Positions 17,754 to 25,956 of a stretch of 64,000 bases of DNA are shown one piece after another. Every line of letters begins with the position of its first letter. The first letter of the stretch is position 1. Origin of the DNA: Usitatibacter palustris (lineage in GTDB: Bacteria > Pseudomonadota > Gammaproteobacteria > Burkholderiales > Usitatibacteraceae); contig NZ_CP053073.1 in the NCBI RefSeq assembly GCF_013003985.1, positions 3,782,001 through 3,846,000 of the forward strand. The letters are read 5' to 3'. A program made the translations under genes and the position numbers. The notes under the pieces were generated by a model. That model saw only the letters and a list, made by a program, of their open reading frames with translations. It searched no databases and was not told the DNA's origin.

Positions 17754-19019
17754 TCAACGACGTCCGCCGCCGCCCCGACCGCCTCCGCCGCCACCGCCAC
17801 GGCTGGCGCTGCCGCGCGAGCTCGCCGCGCGCGTGGATGCGCCGCCGCCCGAGTTGCTGAAGCCGCTATGGCTTCCACGGCTGCTGGCGCTGCCGCCACC
17901 ACCGCCGAAGTCGCGCGATCCGCTGCCGCCGCCCGATGCTGAGCCGCGCGAGCCCATGTCGCGCGTGTTCGCGCTCGCGGCCGCGCCTCCACGATCACCG
18001 CCGCCGAAGTTGCCGGAGCCGGATCGATCGCCCGCGCCGCCGCCCAACTGGCTGCGGTCCATGCTGCCCATCTCCGAACGGCCCTGCTCGGCACGCCCGC
18101 GGAACTGCTCGCGCGATTGCGCCGCCTTCTGGTCGCCGCCGCGGTTGTACTTCTGCGCGGTCCCCTGGTCCTTGTACGGAACACCCTTGCGATTCTCGGC
18201 GTTGTGCTGGAACTTGTTGTTGGTGTTGCTGATGTTCGTCTTGTTGAAGTTGTTGTAGTTGTTCGTGTTGATGTTGATGTCGTTGCCGCCCCAGTTGCAG
18301 TTGCCCCAGATCGCCGCGCCGACGACCACACCGGTGGCGAAGGCAAGGCCCGGCGCATAGACGTAGCCCGGCGGATACATGTAGTACGGCGGGTAGGCCG
18401 GATACCACCAGGTCCCGTAGATCGTGGCCGGGTTGTAGGTCGGAACGTAGACGACTTCAGGCTTCGTGGGCTCGACCTTGATGATGGTGGCGCCACCTTC
18501 GTTCGCGGTCGTCACCTTCTGCTGGTCGGTCGACTTGAGGTTCCCGGCGTCGGAGGCCTTCTTGCGCAGCGACTGGACCGTCTGCATCACGGCCTTCTGG
18601 TCGGCGAGGAACGCGTCGCCCAGCTTCTGCGTCCAGTCGATCTTTTCGTTCATCTGCGTGAGCACCTGCGGCACGGTGGTCAGCGACTTCACCGCCGGAT
18701 CCCAGGTCTGCTTGACCAGCGCGTCCTCGAGCGCCTTGTCCTTCAGCGTCGGGTTGGCCTTCTGCCAACGCGCCGCCTCGACGACCTGGAGCGGATACGT
18801 GGAAGCCATGAAGATCTGCGCGAGGAGCGGATCCGGATACAACGCGATGGGCGCGAGGATCGTGTCCAGGTCCTGCTGCGAGAAGGGCTTGGTGGCCGCG
18901 GGCGCCGCGGCGGCCGTCGTTGCCGGCGGCGTGGTGGGCGCAGGCTGCTGCGCCAATGCGGGCATGAACGCCAGCATCAGGGCAACGGCCAGGGGATTCC
19001 GAGTACGAGTGGCACGCAT
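17754..19019 (-). CDS. DUF3300 exported protein with Asn-rich and Gly/Ser/Arg-rich tail
   Basis: A 421-residue exported protein. A signal peptide (about residues 1-24) and a Thr/Ala/Pro linker precede the DUF3300 domain: FSQQDLDTILAPIALYPDPL, LAQIFMASTYPLQVVEAARW and PEVVYVPTYNPATIYGTWW. A hydrophobic, Tyr/Pro-rich patch and a Gly/Ala helix (FATGVVVGAAIWG) follow. Next comes an Asn-rich stretch (NDININTNNYNNFNKTN), and the last 100 or so residues are low-complexity Gly/Ser/Arg, ending GGGGRR. A ribosome site (AAGGAG) lies 8 bases before ATG 19019. Function is unknown; the tail suggests a disordered or surface-binding segment. Confidence 0.85.
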   Translation of the reverse strand: MRATRTRNPLAVALMLAFMPALAQQPAPTTPPATTAAAAPAATKPFSQQDLDTILAPIALYPDPLLAQIFMASTYPLQVVEAARWQKANPTLKDKALEDALVKQTWDPAVKSLTTVPQVLTQMNEKIDWTQKLGDAFLADQKAVMQTVQSLRKKASDAGNLKSTDQQKVTTANEGGATIIKVEPTKPEVVYVPTYNPATIYGTWWYPAYPPYYMYPPGYVYAPGLAFATGVVVGAAIWGNCNWGGNDININTNNYNNFNKTNISNTNNKFQHNAENRKGVPYKDQGTAQKYNRGGDQKAAQSREQFRGRAEQGRSEMGSMDRSQLGGGAGDRSGSGNFGGGDRGGAAASANTRDMGSRGSASGGGSGSRDFGGGGGSASSRGSHSGFSNSGGGASTRAASSRGSASRGGGGGGGRGGGGRR

Positions 19020-19090
19020 TTGAGTCTCCTTCGAAGGCTACCGATGGCGCGAGGGAAAGCAGAGTACCCGGATTGTACGCGGGCTCCAAC

Positions 19091-19119
19091 TTGCCCGACG
19101 CCCCGCGGGGGCATAGAAT
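19091..19119 (+). promoter_or_regulatory. Sigma-70-type promoter of the metX leader
   Basis: TTGCCC (19091-19096), a 17-base spacer and TAGAAT (19114-19119) form a near-consensus promoter. Transcription would begin around 19126, just before the first stem of the riboswitch, which supports both calls. Confidence 0.65.
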
Positions 19120-19127
19120 CCTTGCTG

Positions 19128-19184
19128 ACGCGCCGATTTGCACTCTGCTTGCGGGCGCTTAATAAATGCGGCTAAACGAGTGAC
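19128..19184 (+). ncRNA. SAM-II riboswitch (S-adenosylmethionine aptamer)
   Basis: The stretch has the SAM-II layout and conserved bases: GCGCC-GATTT, then TTGC, GGCGC, AATAAATGCGGCTAAA. It can fold as an H-type pseudoknot. P1 pairs GCGCC (19130-19134) with GGCGC (19154-19158), and P2 pairs CACTC (19141-19145) with GAGTG (19178-19182), five perfect pairs each and interleaved as required. It lies between a promoter and metX, the usual target of this class. The call rests on remembered consensus and manual pairing, not a covariance search. Confidence 0.87.
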
Positions 19185-19191
19185 GGGACCG

Positions 19192-19226
19192 AAACCCGGC
19201 ACGACCGTTTGGCTGCCGGGTTTTTT
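19192..19226 (+). terminator. Intrinsic terminator in the metX leader
   Basis: A ten-pair stem, AAACCCGGCA (19192-19201) with TGCCGGGTTT (19214-19223), has a 12-base loop and a T run to 19226. The metX ATG follows at 19228. Placed ten bases after the SAM-II aptamer, it would let SAM binding end transcription. No obvious antiterminator pairing was found by eye, and the hairpin also occupies the space where a ribosome site would be. Confidence 0.78.
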
Positions 19227-19227
19227 C

Positions 19228-20448
19228 ATGGCCGATTCACCACAACGATCGGTCGGGGCCGTCACCGCGGAGCGCGCGGGATTCCTCGAGCCGTTGATCC
19301 TCAAGGCGGGCAAGACCCTCGCTTCGTACGAGCTCGTCTACGAAACGTACGGCACGCTCAACGCCGATCGTTCGAACGCGATCCTCGTCTGCCACGCGCT
19401 TTCGGGCGGGCATCACGTTGCCGGCTATTACGCCAACGACCCCACCAAGATCGGCTGGTGGGACAACATGATCGGCCCGGGCAAGGCGATCGACACGGAC
19501 CGCTTCTTCGTGATCGGCGTGAACAATCTCGGCGGATGCCACGGCTCGACCGGTCCTGCATCGATCGACCGCGCGACGGGCCAGCCGTACGGCGCGGGTT
19601 TTCCGCTGGTCACTGTCGAGGATTGGGTCGCTTCGCAGGCGCGGCTCATGGATCGCCTGGGCATCCAGACGCTCGCCGGCGCGATCGGCGGGTCGCTCGG
19701 CGGCATGCAGGCGCTGCAGTGGACGCTTTCCTATCCGGATCGCATTCGCCACGCGTTCGTGATCGCGGCGGCACCCAAGCTCTCCACGCAGAACATCGCC
19801 TTCAACGATGTCGCGCGCCAGGCGATCGTTTCGGATCCGGATTTCCATGGCGGGAATTTCTACGCGCAGGGAACGATTCCCGCGCGCGGCCTCAAGCTCG
19901 CCCGCATGCTCGGGCACATCACCTATCTTTCCGACGACGTGCTGAGCGAGAAATTCGGCCGGGTCCTGAAGCGCGAGGGTTACGGCTTCAACTACGACGT
20001 CGAGTTCGAGATCGAGTCGTACCTCCGATACCAGGGCGACAAGTTCGCGCAGATCTTCGACGCGAACACCTACCTGATCATGACGAAGGCGCTCGACTAC
20101 TTCGACCCGGCGCGCGAAACCGGCGGTGATCTCGCGAAGGCGCTCTCGCCCGCGAAGGCCGGGTTCTTCCTCGCCTCCTTCAAGAGCGACTGGCGCTTCC
20201 CGCCGTCGCGCTCGCGCGAACTCGTGCGCGCGCTGGTCGCGGGCAGCAAGCGCGTCACCTACGCGGAGATCGACGCGCCTTCGGGTCATGACGCGTTCCT
20301 GCTGAACGACGCGCATTACCACCGGCTCGTCGCGTCATACACGGACAACATCGCTGCGGAGATCAACGCGGGCAGCCGCGCCGGGCCGCTCGTGATCGGC
20401 GACACCGAGCTCGAGGAAATGAAGGGCTACAAGGGGACCGCGCAATGA
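19228..20448 (+). CDS. metX: Homoserine O-acyltransferase (acetyl- or succinyl-), MetX family
   Basis: Activates homoserine for methionine synthesis. A 406-residue alpha/beta hydrolase-fold enzyme. The nucleophile is S156 in [12 protein letters not shown]; the acid and base follow in [16 protein letters not shown] and [27 protein letters not shown] and [15 protein letters not shown] are further family motifs. The start is ATG 19228, two bases after the terminator T run; no Shine-Dalgarno sequence is visible. It overlaps metW as ATGA, the usual partnership. Betaproteobacterial MetX enzymes often use succinyl-CoA; the acyl donor cannot be settled here. Confidence 0.93.
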   Translation: MADSPQRSVGAVTAERAGFLEPLILKAGKTLASYELVYETYGTLNADRSNAILVCHALSGGHHVAGYYANDPTKIGWWDNMIGPGKAIDTDRFFVIGVNNLGGCHGSTGPASIDRATGQPYGAGFPLVTVEDWVASQARLMDRLGIQTLAGAIGGSLGGMQALQWTLSYPDRIRHAFVIAAAPKLSTQNIAFNDVARQAIVSDPDFHGGNFYAQGTIPARGLKLARMLGHITYLSDDVLSEKFGRVLKREGYGFNYDVEFEIESYLRYQGDKFAQIFDANTYLIMTKALDYFDPARETGGDLAKALSPAKAGFFLASFKSDWRFPPSRSRELVRALVAGSKRVTYAEIDAPSGHDAFLLNDAHYHRLVASYTDNIAAEINAGSRAGPLVIGDTELEEMKGYKGTAQ

Positions 20449-21041
20449 GCCCCTCCCAGCAACGCTACGACTTCGAGCTCATCGCCTCGTGGATTCCCGA
20501 GGGCTCGCGCGTGCTCGACCTCGGCTGCGGCGATGGCGTCTTGCTCGCGGGCCTCACCGCGACGCGCAATGTCAGCGGCTATGGCGTGGAGATCGACGAT
20601 GCGGGCGTGCTCGCGAGCGTGGCCAACGGCGTCGACGTGATCCAGATGGACCTCGAGTCGGGCCTCAACGTGTTCGAGGATGGCGCGTTCGACTTCGTGA
20701 TCCTCTCGCAGACGCTGCAGGCGATGAAGAACACCGAGAAGATCCTGAAGGAGATGCTGCGCGTGGGCCGCCAGGGGATCGTCACGTTCCCCAACTTCGG
20801 CTACTGGCGCCACCGCCTCGACATCATGAGGGGGCAGATGCCCGTTTCGAAGACGCTGCCCTACCAGTGGTACAACACGCCCAACATCCACCTGTGCACG
20901 GTGAAGGATTTCGAGGACCTGTGCGTGAAGGTCGGCGCGCAGATCCTCGACGAACAGGTGATCACGGGCGGGCGTCCGGTGACGGTTCTGCCGAACCTGC
21001 TGGGCGACCTCGCGGTCTTCCGGTTCCGCCGCAGCCCCTGA
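20445..21041 (+). CDS. metW: Methionine biosynthesis protein MetW
   Basis: A 198-residue SAM-methyltransferase-fold protein. Motif I is [16 protein letters not shown], followed by [11 protein letters not shown] and [19 protein letters not shown], then [19 protein letters not shown] and [20 protein letters not shown], all diagnostic of MetW. MetW works with MetX; in several species it is needed for acyltransferase activity. It is translationally coupled to metX and so falls under the same SAM-II control. The stop codon lies in a small perfect hairpin (TGAGTC-GATA-GACTCA, 21039-21054) without a T run. Confidence 0.94.
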   Translation: MSPSQQRYDFELIASWIPEGSRVLDLGCGDGVLLAGLTATRNVSGYGVEIDDAGVLASVANGVDVIQMDLESGLNVFEDGAFDFVILSQTLQAMKNTEKILKEMLRVGRQGIVTFPNFGYWRHRLDIMRGQMPVSKTLPYQWYNTPNIHLCTVKDFEDLCVKVGAQILDEQVITGGRPVTVLPNLLGDLAVFRFRRSP

Positions 21042-21077
21042 GTCGATAGACTCACCCCCTCATTCCAGGAGACGACC

Positions 21078-21893
21078 GTGGCCAAGGCCGAGAAGAAGAA
21101 AACCGCAGTGGATGCGAAGGGCAAGATCGACAGCAAGACCTACGATCGCGAGATGAAGCGCCTGCACGGCGAGTTGGTCGCGATGCAGGAGTGGGTGAAG
21201 GCCAAGGGCCTCAAGGTCTGCGTGGTATTCGAAGGCCGCGACGGCGCGGGCAAGGGCGGCACGATCAAGGCCCTCACCGAACGCGTGAGCCCGCGCGTGT
21301 TCCGCGTGGTGGCGCTGCCCGCACCCACCGACCGCGAGAAGTCGCAGATGTACATCCAGCGCTACCTGCCGCACCTGCCCGCCGCGGGCGAGATCGTGAT
21401 CTTCGACCGCAGCTGGTACAACCGTGCGGGCGTGGAGCGCGTGATGGGCTTCACCGACCAGAAGCGGGTGAAGAAATTCCTCGAGGTGCTGCCCAACGTC
21501 GAGCGCGCGATCGTCAACTCGAACATCATCCTGATCAAGTACTGGCTCGAAGTGAGCATGGACGAGCAGACGCGGCGCCTGAAGGCCCGCGCCGACGACC
21601 CGCGCAAGATCTGGAAGCTCTCGCCGATGGACTTGAAGAGTTACTCGCGCTGGCATGACTACACCGAGGCGCGCGACGACATGTTCAAGTACACGCACTC
21701 GGAGTGGGCGCCGTGGCGCGTGGCCTACACCGACGACAAGAAGCGCGGCCGCCTCAACATCATCAGCGATCTCCTCTCGCAGATTCCCTACGAGAAGCTG
21801 AAGATGCCCAAGGTGAAGCTGCCCGCGCGCGGCAAGTCCGGGAAGTACAAGGAACGGCCGATCACCGTGACGAAGGTGAAGGAGCGGTACTAG
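21078..21893 (+). CDS. ppk2: Polyphosphate kinase 2 family protein
   Basis: A 271-residue single-domain PPK2 that transfers phosphate between polyphosphate and nucleotides. A lysine-rich N-terminus is followed by Walker A (VVFEGRDGAGKGGTIKAL), the lid and Walker B region IVIFDRSWYNRAGVERVMGF, and WLEVSMDEQTRRLKARADDP...WKLSPMDLKSYSRWHDY. Size and motifs fit class I, which phosphorylates nucleoside diphosphates; subclass is inferred. It starts at GTG 21078 with an AGGAG site six bases upstream. Its 3' end overlaps the convergent ampG by 32 bases. Confidence 0.92.
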   Translation: MAKAEKKKTAVDAKGKIDSKTYDREMKRLHGELVAMQEWVKAKGLKVCVVFEGRDGAGKGGTIKALTERVSPRVFRVVALPAPTDREKSQMYIQRYLPHLPAAGEIVIFDRSWYNRAGVERVMGFTDQKRVKKFLEVLPNVERAIVNSNIILIKYWLEVSMDEQTRRLKARADDPRKIWKLSPMDLKSYSRWHDYTEARDDMFKYTHSEWAPWRVAYTDDKKRGRLNIISDLLSQIPYEKLKMPKVKLPARGKSGKYKERPITVTKVKERY

Positions 21894-23178
21894 CCGATCC
21901 GGGCATCGCCTCTTCCTTGTCGAGCGCGATGACCGTCGCGCGCTTCCACCAGAGCAGGAACAGGCCCGGGAGCGCGGTGAAGAACGTGATCACGAAGAAC
22001 GTGGGCCAATCGAGGCCCATGTACTGCGGATCGGTCATGTAGCCCGCGGCCGGGCCGACGTAGACACGGCCCAGCGCCGCCAGCGCGGAGATGAGCGCGT
22101 ACTGGAACGCGGTGAAGCGCGGGTTGCACAGCGCCATCTGCAGCGCGACGAACGAAGCCGTTCCCATCCCGCCACAGAGGTTGTCGAAGCCGATCGCCGC
22201 GTACAGCACCGTGTAGTCCTTGCCCACCACGGCCAGCCCCGCGTACGCGAGGTTCGATATCGCCTGCAGGATGCCGAAGACCAGCAGCGACTTGAACAGG
22301 CCCCAGCGCAGCATCAGCACGCCGCCCGCGATCACGCCCACGAGTGTTGCGATCAACGCCATCACCTTGTTGGCGTAGGCGACGTCCTCGAGCGAGAAGC
22401 CCACGCCGCGAATGAGGAACGGCGTCGTGAGCGAGAGGGCGAAGGCGTCGCCGACCTTGTAGAGAACGACCACCGCGAGCAACACGAGCGCGCCCGGGCG
22501 CGTGACGAACTCGACGAGCGGACCGAACACCGCTTCCTGCAGGGTCTTCGGCGCGGGCGCGGAATTGGGCTCGTGCGCCCAGAAGGTCGCGGCGATGCCG
22601 ATGCCCATGAGGGCGGCCATCGCGAGATAGGTGTTCTGCCAGCCGATCGCGGGAAGCCACGACGTGCCGGCCGCGAGCAGCAGCGCGAAGGCGCCGGCCA
22701 CGAGCAGCGCGATGCGGTAGCCCACGACGAAGAACGCGCTGAAGAGCCCGCGCTCGCGCGGGTTGGTCACCATGTCCGTGCGATACGCATCCGCGACGAT
22801 GTCCTGCGAGGCGGAGGCGAATGCGACAAACACCGCGATCAGCGCCATCGTCGCGATCTGCGTGCCCGGCGAATACATCGACATCCACGCGATGCCGCCG
22901 ACCAGCGCCACCTGCGTGATGAGGATCCAGCCGCGGCGCCGGCCCAGGAAGGGCGGCGCGTACCGGTCCATGAACGGCGCCCACAGGAACTTGAACGTGT
23001 AGGGCTGCTGGACCAGCGTGATCATCCCGAGTGCCACGAGGCTCACGCCCTCGACCGTGGCCCACGCCTGGAAGGTGGAGGTGACCAGCGAGATCGGCAA
23101 GCCCGAGGCGTAGCCGAGGAGAAGGAGCACCGCGAGCTTGCGTTCGCGGAAGAAGACGTTATATGCGTTGGGTGGCAA
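21862..23178 (-). CDS. ampG: AmpG-family muropeptide MFS transporter
   Basis: A 438-residue MFS permease with about twelve hydrophobic segments. It imports anhydro-muropeptides for wall recycling. AmpG marks: LLLLGYASGLPISLVTSTFQAW near the N-terminus, YTFKFLWAPFMDRY, RRRGWILITQ, FASASQDIVADAYRTDM, and later GFDNLCGGMGTASFVALQM and QYALISALAALGR. The start is TTG 23178 with no clear ribosome site, so it is provisional. It overlaps ppk2 tail to tail. The cell-wall genes elsewhere in the window (mrdA, dacC, mtgA) fit a recycling role. Confidence 0.9.
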   Translation of the reverse strand: MPPNAYNVFFRERKLAVLLLLGYASGLPISLVTSTFQAWATVEGVSLVALGMITLVQQPYTFKFLWAPFMDRYAPPFLGRRRGWILITQVALVGGIAWMSMYSPGTQIATMALIAVFVAFASASQDIVADAYRTDMVTNPRERGLFSAFFVVGYRIALLVAGAFALLLAAGTSWLPAIGWQNTYLAMAALMGIGIAATFWAHEPNSAPAPKTLQEAVFGPLVEFVTRPGALVLLAVVVLYKVGDAFALSLTTPFLIRGVGFSLEDVAYANKVMALIATLVGVIAGGVLMLRWGLFKSLLVFGILQAISNLAYAGLAVVGKDYTVLYAAIGFDNLCGGMGTASFVALQMALCNPRFTAFQYALISALAALGRVYVGPAAGYMTDPQYMGLDWPTFFVITFFTALPGLFLLWWKRATVIALDKEEAMPGSASTAPSPSSR

Positions 23179-23238
23179 GGTGGCGTGAGAATACCCGAGC
23201 GCGCGCCGCTATACTGAAATGCACGAGACGAGGGCCCC

Positions 23239-23631
23239 ATGGACAAGGTCAAGAAGACGGACGCCGAATGGCGCACGACGCTTTCGCCGGAGCAATTCAA
23301 CATCCTGCGCAACCACGCGACCGAGCGGCCGTTCACCGGGCCGCACCAGGAGCTCGGCATCGCGGGCACCTATGTGTGCGCCGGCTGCGGGCTGCCGCTC
23401 TTCGAGTCGGCCTCGAAGTTCGACGCCGGTTGCGGATGGCCGAGCTTCTCCGAGAAGCTCGATCCCGAGAACGTCGCCGAGACCGTGGACAAAACCCACG
23501 GCATGGTGCGCACCGAGGTGCACTGCGCGCGCTGCGATGGGCACCTGGGCCACGTCTTCGATGATGGCCCCCAGCCGACCGGGCTGCGCTACTGCATCAA
23601 CGGCCATTCGCTGAAGCTCGCGAAGAAATAG
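23239..23631 (+). CDS. msrB: Peptide-methionine (R)-S-oxide reductase MsrB
   Basis: Repairs methionine-R-sulfoxide in proteins; 130 residues. Two zinc-binding CxxC pairs are seen, YVCAGCGLPLF and HCARCDGHLGH. FDAGCGWPSF is present, and the catalytic cysteine is C119 in RYCINGHSLKL. GAGGG-type ribosome site (GAGGG, 4 bases before the ATG). A TATACT -10-like hexamer lies at 23210-23215 without a clear -35. The stop codon is at the edge of a bidirectional terminator. Confidence 0.95.
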   Translation: MDKVKKTDAEWRTTLSPEQFNILRNHATERPFTGPHQELGIAGTYVCAGCGLPLFESASKFDAGCGWPSFSEKLDPENVAETVDKTHGMVRTEVHCARCDGHLGHVFDDGPQPTGLRYCINGHSLKLAKK

Positions 23632-23654
23632 AGGGGCGGGGCCCCTCCGTTTCT
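23631..23654. terminator. Bidirectional terminator between msrB and the Myb/SANT-like gene
   Basis: A perfect seven-pair stem, GAGGGGC (23631-23637) and GCCCCTC (23641-23647), has a GGG loop. The plus strand continues CGTTTCT, and the minus strand continues TATTTCTTC, so it can serve both convergent genes. The T runs are imperfect. Confidence 0.6.
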
Positions 23655-24003
23655 AGTTGGCCGGTTGCGGCTCGAGCTTGCCGAGCTTTTCCAGGCGCAG
23701 GCGGATCGAGCTCAGCGTGCGCGCGTGCTTGCGGGCGATCTCGTGCAACACGATGCCCGAATCGAATTCACCGGTGAGCGTTGCGTCCTCGGCTTCGGTC
23801 CAGGGCTTGCCGAAGTTCGCGGGCAGGCGTTCGCGGCGCTTCTCGCGCTCGACCTCGCGTTCCATCAGCTCCACGGCGGAAAAGAGCGCGCGCAACGTGC
23901 GCGGCTCCGAATAGGGTGACTCGTCGGCGAACATTTCGCCGGTGAGCGGGTTCACGCCGTCGGCGAGCGCGCGGACGATGGGCAGTGCAGACTGCAGTTG
24001 CAT
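23653..24003 (-). CDS. Small protein with Myb/SANT-like helix-turn-helix
   Basis: A 116-residue cytoplasmic protein I cannot name. The first half has LADGVNPLTGEMFADESPYSEPRTLRALF-type sequence, a segment that recurs in conserved bacterial hypotheticals. The second half, FGKPWTEAEDATLTGEFDSG...LHEIARKHARTLSSIRLRLEKLG, has the W/acidic-then-RTLSSIRLRL spacing of a Myb/SANT or GcrA-like DNA-binding helix-turn-helix. The start is ATG 24003, chosen for GGGAGG six bases upstream; an earlier ATG at 24036 would add 11 residues without support. It lies 36 bases downstream of the ABC-F gene and is probably co-transcribed. DNA binding is inference. Confidence 0.65.
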   Translation of the reverse strand: MQLQSALPIVRALADGVNPLTGEMFADESPYSEPRTLRALFSAVELMEREVEREKRRERLPANFGKPWTEAEDATLTGEFDSGIVLHEIARKHARTLSSIRLRLEKLGKLEPQPAN

Positions 24004-24039
24004 GGAGGGCCTCCCTTGATGGTGGAGACCAAACAACGG

Positions 24040-25950
24040 TCACTCCCGGACGCGGTTGACCTCGGTTTCCATGTTGGCCTGCGCCCACAGCCAGTCTTCC
24101 TCGAGCTGCGCGATGCGCGCGGCCACTTCGCCGCGGCGCTGCGTGAGACCTTTCAATCGCTCGCGGTTGCCCTCTTCGTACGCCTGCTCGGAGGCGAGCC
24201 ACGCATCGGCCTCCGCGCCCTCGGCCTGCAGCGACTCGAGCTCCTTCTCGATCGCGCGCAATTTTTTCTCGAAAGGTTTCTTCACCTCGGCGATGCGCTG
24301 GCGCGCTTCGGCTTCCGAACGGCGCTGCGCCTTGCGATCGGGGGTGCCCGCTGCATCGACGCGCTGCGTGCCGCGCGAGTGGTACTCACGCGACCACTCC
24401 TTGTACGCATCGAGATCGCCGTCGAACGGCGCGACGCGGCCATCGGCCACGAGCAGCCACTGGTCGGTCGCGGCTTCGAGCAGGTGGCGATCGTGCGCGA
24501 CCACGATCAGCGCGCCCTCGAAATCGGTGAGCGCCTGCGCGAGCGATTCGCGCATCTCGATGTCGAGGTGGTTGGTGGGCTCGTCGAGGAGCAGCAGGTT
24601 GGGCCGCTGCCAGACGATGAGCGCGAGTGCGAGGCGCGCCTTCTCGCCACCCGAGAAGCTCGCGACGGGTTGCGTGACCTGGTCGCCGCGGAAATCGAAG
24701 CCGCCGAGGAAATCGCGCAGCTCCTGCTCGCGCACGCCCGGTGCAATGCGGCCCATGTGCCACAGCGAATGCTCCTCGAGGCGAAGCTGGTCGACCTGGT
24801 GCTGCGCGAAGTAGCCGATGCGCAGGCCCTGCGCGCGGTGCATCTCGCCCGATTGCAATTCGAGGTTGCCCACGAGCGCCTTGAGCAGCGTGGACTTGCC
24901 CGCGCCGTTGGGGCCGAGCAAGCCGATCGCATCCCCCCAGAGCACGCTCCACTCGACGTCACGCAGCACGGTCTTGTCGCCGTAGCCGATCGCCGCATCC
25001 TCGATACGAAAGAGCTGCTTGGGCTTTTCCGCGGGCATGCGAAACGTGAACGAGAACGGCGTATCGACGTGCGCGGCGGCGATGCGCTCGAGTTTTTCCA
25101 GCGCCTTCACGCGGCTTTGCGCCTGGGCGGCCTTGGTCGCCTTCGCCTTGAAGCGCTTGATGAACGCCTCGAGGTGCGCGATCGCCTTCTGCTGCTTCTC
25201 GAAAGCCGACTGCTGCAGCGCAAGCCGCGCGGCCCGCTGCGCCTCGAACGCGGAGTAGTTGCCGGTGTACGAGTTGAGCTTCTGGTTCTCGATGTGCACG
25301 ATCGACTGCGCGCACGCATCGAGGAACTCGCGGTCGTGCGTGATGAGCAGCACCGCACCCGGGAAGGCCTTCAGCCAATCCTCGAGCCACATCACGGCAT
25401 CGAGGTCGAGGTGGTTCGTGGGCTCGTCGAGCAGCAGCAGGTCCGCGCGGCACATGAGGGCGCGCGCGAGGTTGAGCCGCATGCGCCAGCCGCCCGAGAA
25501 GCTCGCGACGTGGCGCGCCTGCGCATCCATCGTGAAGCCCAGGCCGCCGAGCATCGCCTGCGCTCGCGAGCGCGCCTGGTAGCCGCCGATCTCCTCGTAG
25601 CGCGAATGCAGGAGGGCCACCTTCTCGCCCTCTTCGTGGCTCGCCTCGGCCTGCGCGATCGCCGCTTCCACTTCGCGCAGCTCGCCGTCGCCATCCATGA
25701 CGAACTCGATCGCCGCGCGCTCGATCGCCGGCGTTTCCTGCGCGACGTGCGACAGCACCCACTTGGGCGGAACGCTTACTTCACCTTCGTCGGCGTGAAG
25801 CTCGTTGCGCACGAGGGCGAAGACACTCGACTTGCCCGCGCCATTGGGCCCGACCAGCCCGACACGCTGCCCGGGGTGCACGTTCATCGAGGTGCGTTCG
25901 AGGAGGACCTTGGCTCCCCGCCGCAGCGTCATGTTGGAGATTCGCAGCAC
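24040..25950 (-). CDS. ABC-F family ATPase (YheS-like)
   Basis: A 636-residue soluble twin-ATPase without membrane segments; ABC-F proteins act on ribosomes. ABC1 has Walker A GLVGPNGAGKSS, signature FSGGWRMRLNLARAL and Walker B LLLLDEPTNHLDLDAV. A lysine/arginine-rich interdomain linker follows (FIKRFKAKATKAAQAQSRVKALEKLE). ABC2 has GLLGPNGAGKSTLLKAL, FSGGEKARLALALI and LLLLDEPTNHLDIEM. A C-terminal coiled coil spans about residues 560-630. Start and layout resemble YheS more than Uup or EttA. All catalytic motifs are intact. Confidence 0.9.
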   Translation of the reverse strand: MLRISNMTLRRGAKVLLERTSMNVHPGQRVGLVGPNGAGKSSVFALVRNELHADEGEVSVPPKWVLSHVAQETPAIERAAIEFVMDGDGELREVEAAIAQAEASHEEGEKVALLHSRYEEIGGYQARSRAQAMLGGLGFTMDAQARHVASFSGGWRMRLNLARALMCRADLLLLDEPTNHLDLDAVMWLEDWLKAFPGAVLLITHDREFLDACAQSIVHIENQKLNSYTGNYSAFEAQRAARLALQQSAFEKQQKAIAHLEAFIKRFKAKATKAAQAQSRVKALEKLERIAAAHVDTPFSFTFRMPAEKPKQLFRIEDAAIGYGDKTVLRDVEWSVLWGDAIGLLGPNGAGKSTLLKALVGNLELQSGEMHRAQGLRIGYFAQHQVDQLRLEEHSLWHMGRIAPGVREQELRDFLGGFDFRGDQVTQPVASFSGGEKARLALALIVWQRPNLLLLDEPTNHLDIEMRESLAQALTDFEGALIVVAHDRHLLEAATDQWLLVADGRVAPFDGDLDAYKEWSREYHSRGTQRVDAAGTPDRKAQRRSEAEARQRIAEVKKPFEKKLRAIEKELESLQAEGAEADAWLASEQAYEEGNRERLKGLTQRRGEVAARIAQLEEDWLWAQANMETEVNRVRE

Positions 25951-25956
25951 GGTGCC

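Noticed and set aside
21039..21054. TGAGTC-GATA-GACTCA hairpin at the metW stop as a terminator
   Set aside because: A perfect but short stem followed by C-rich sequence; no T run.
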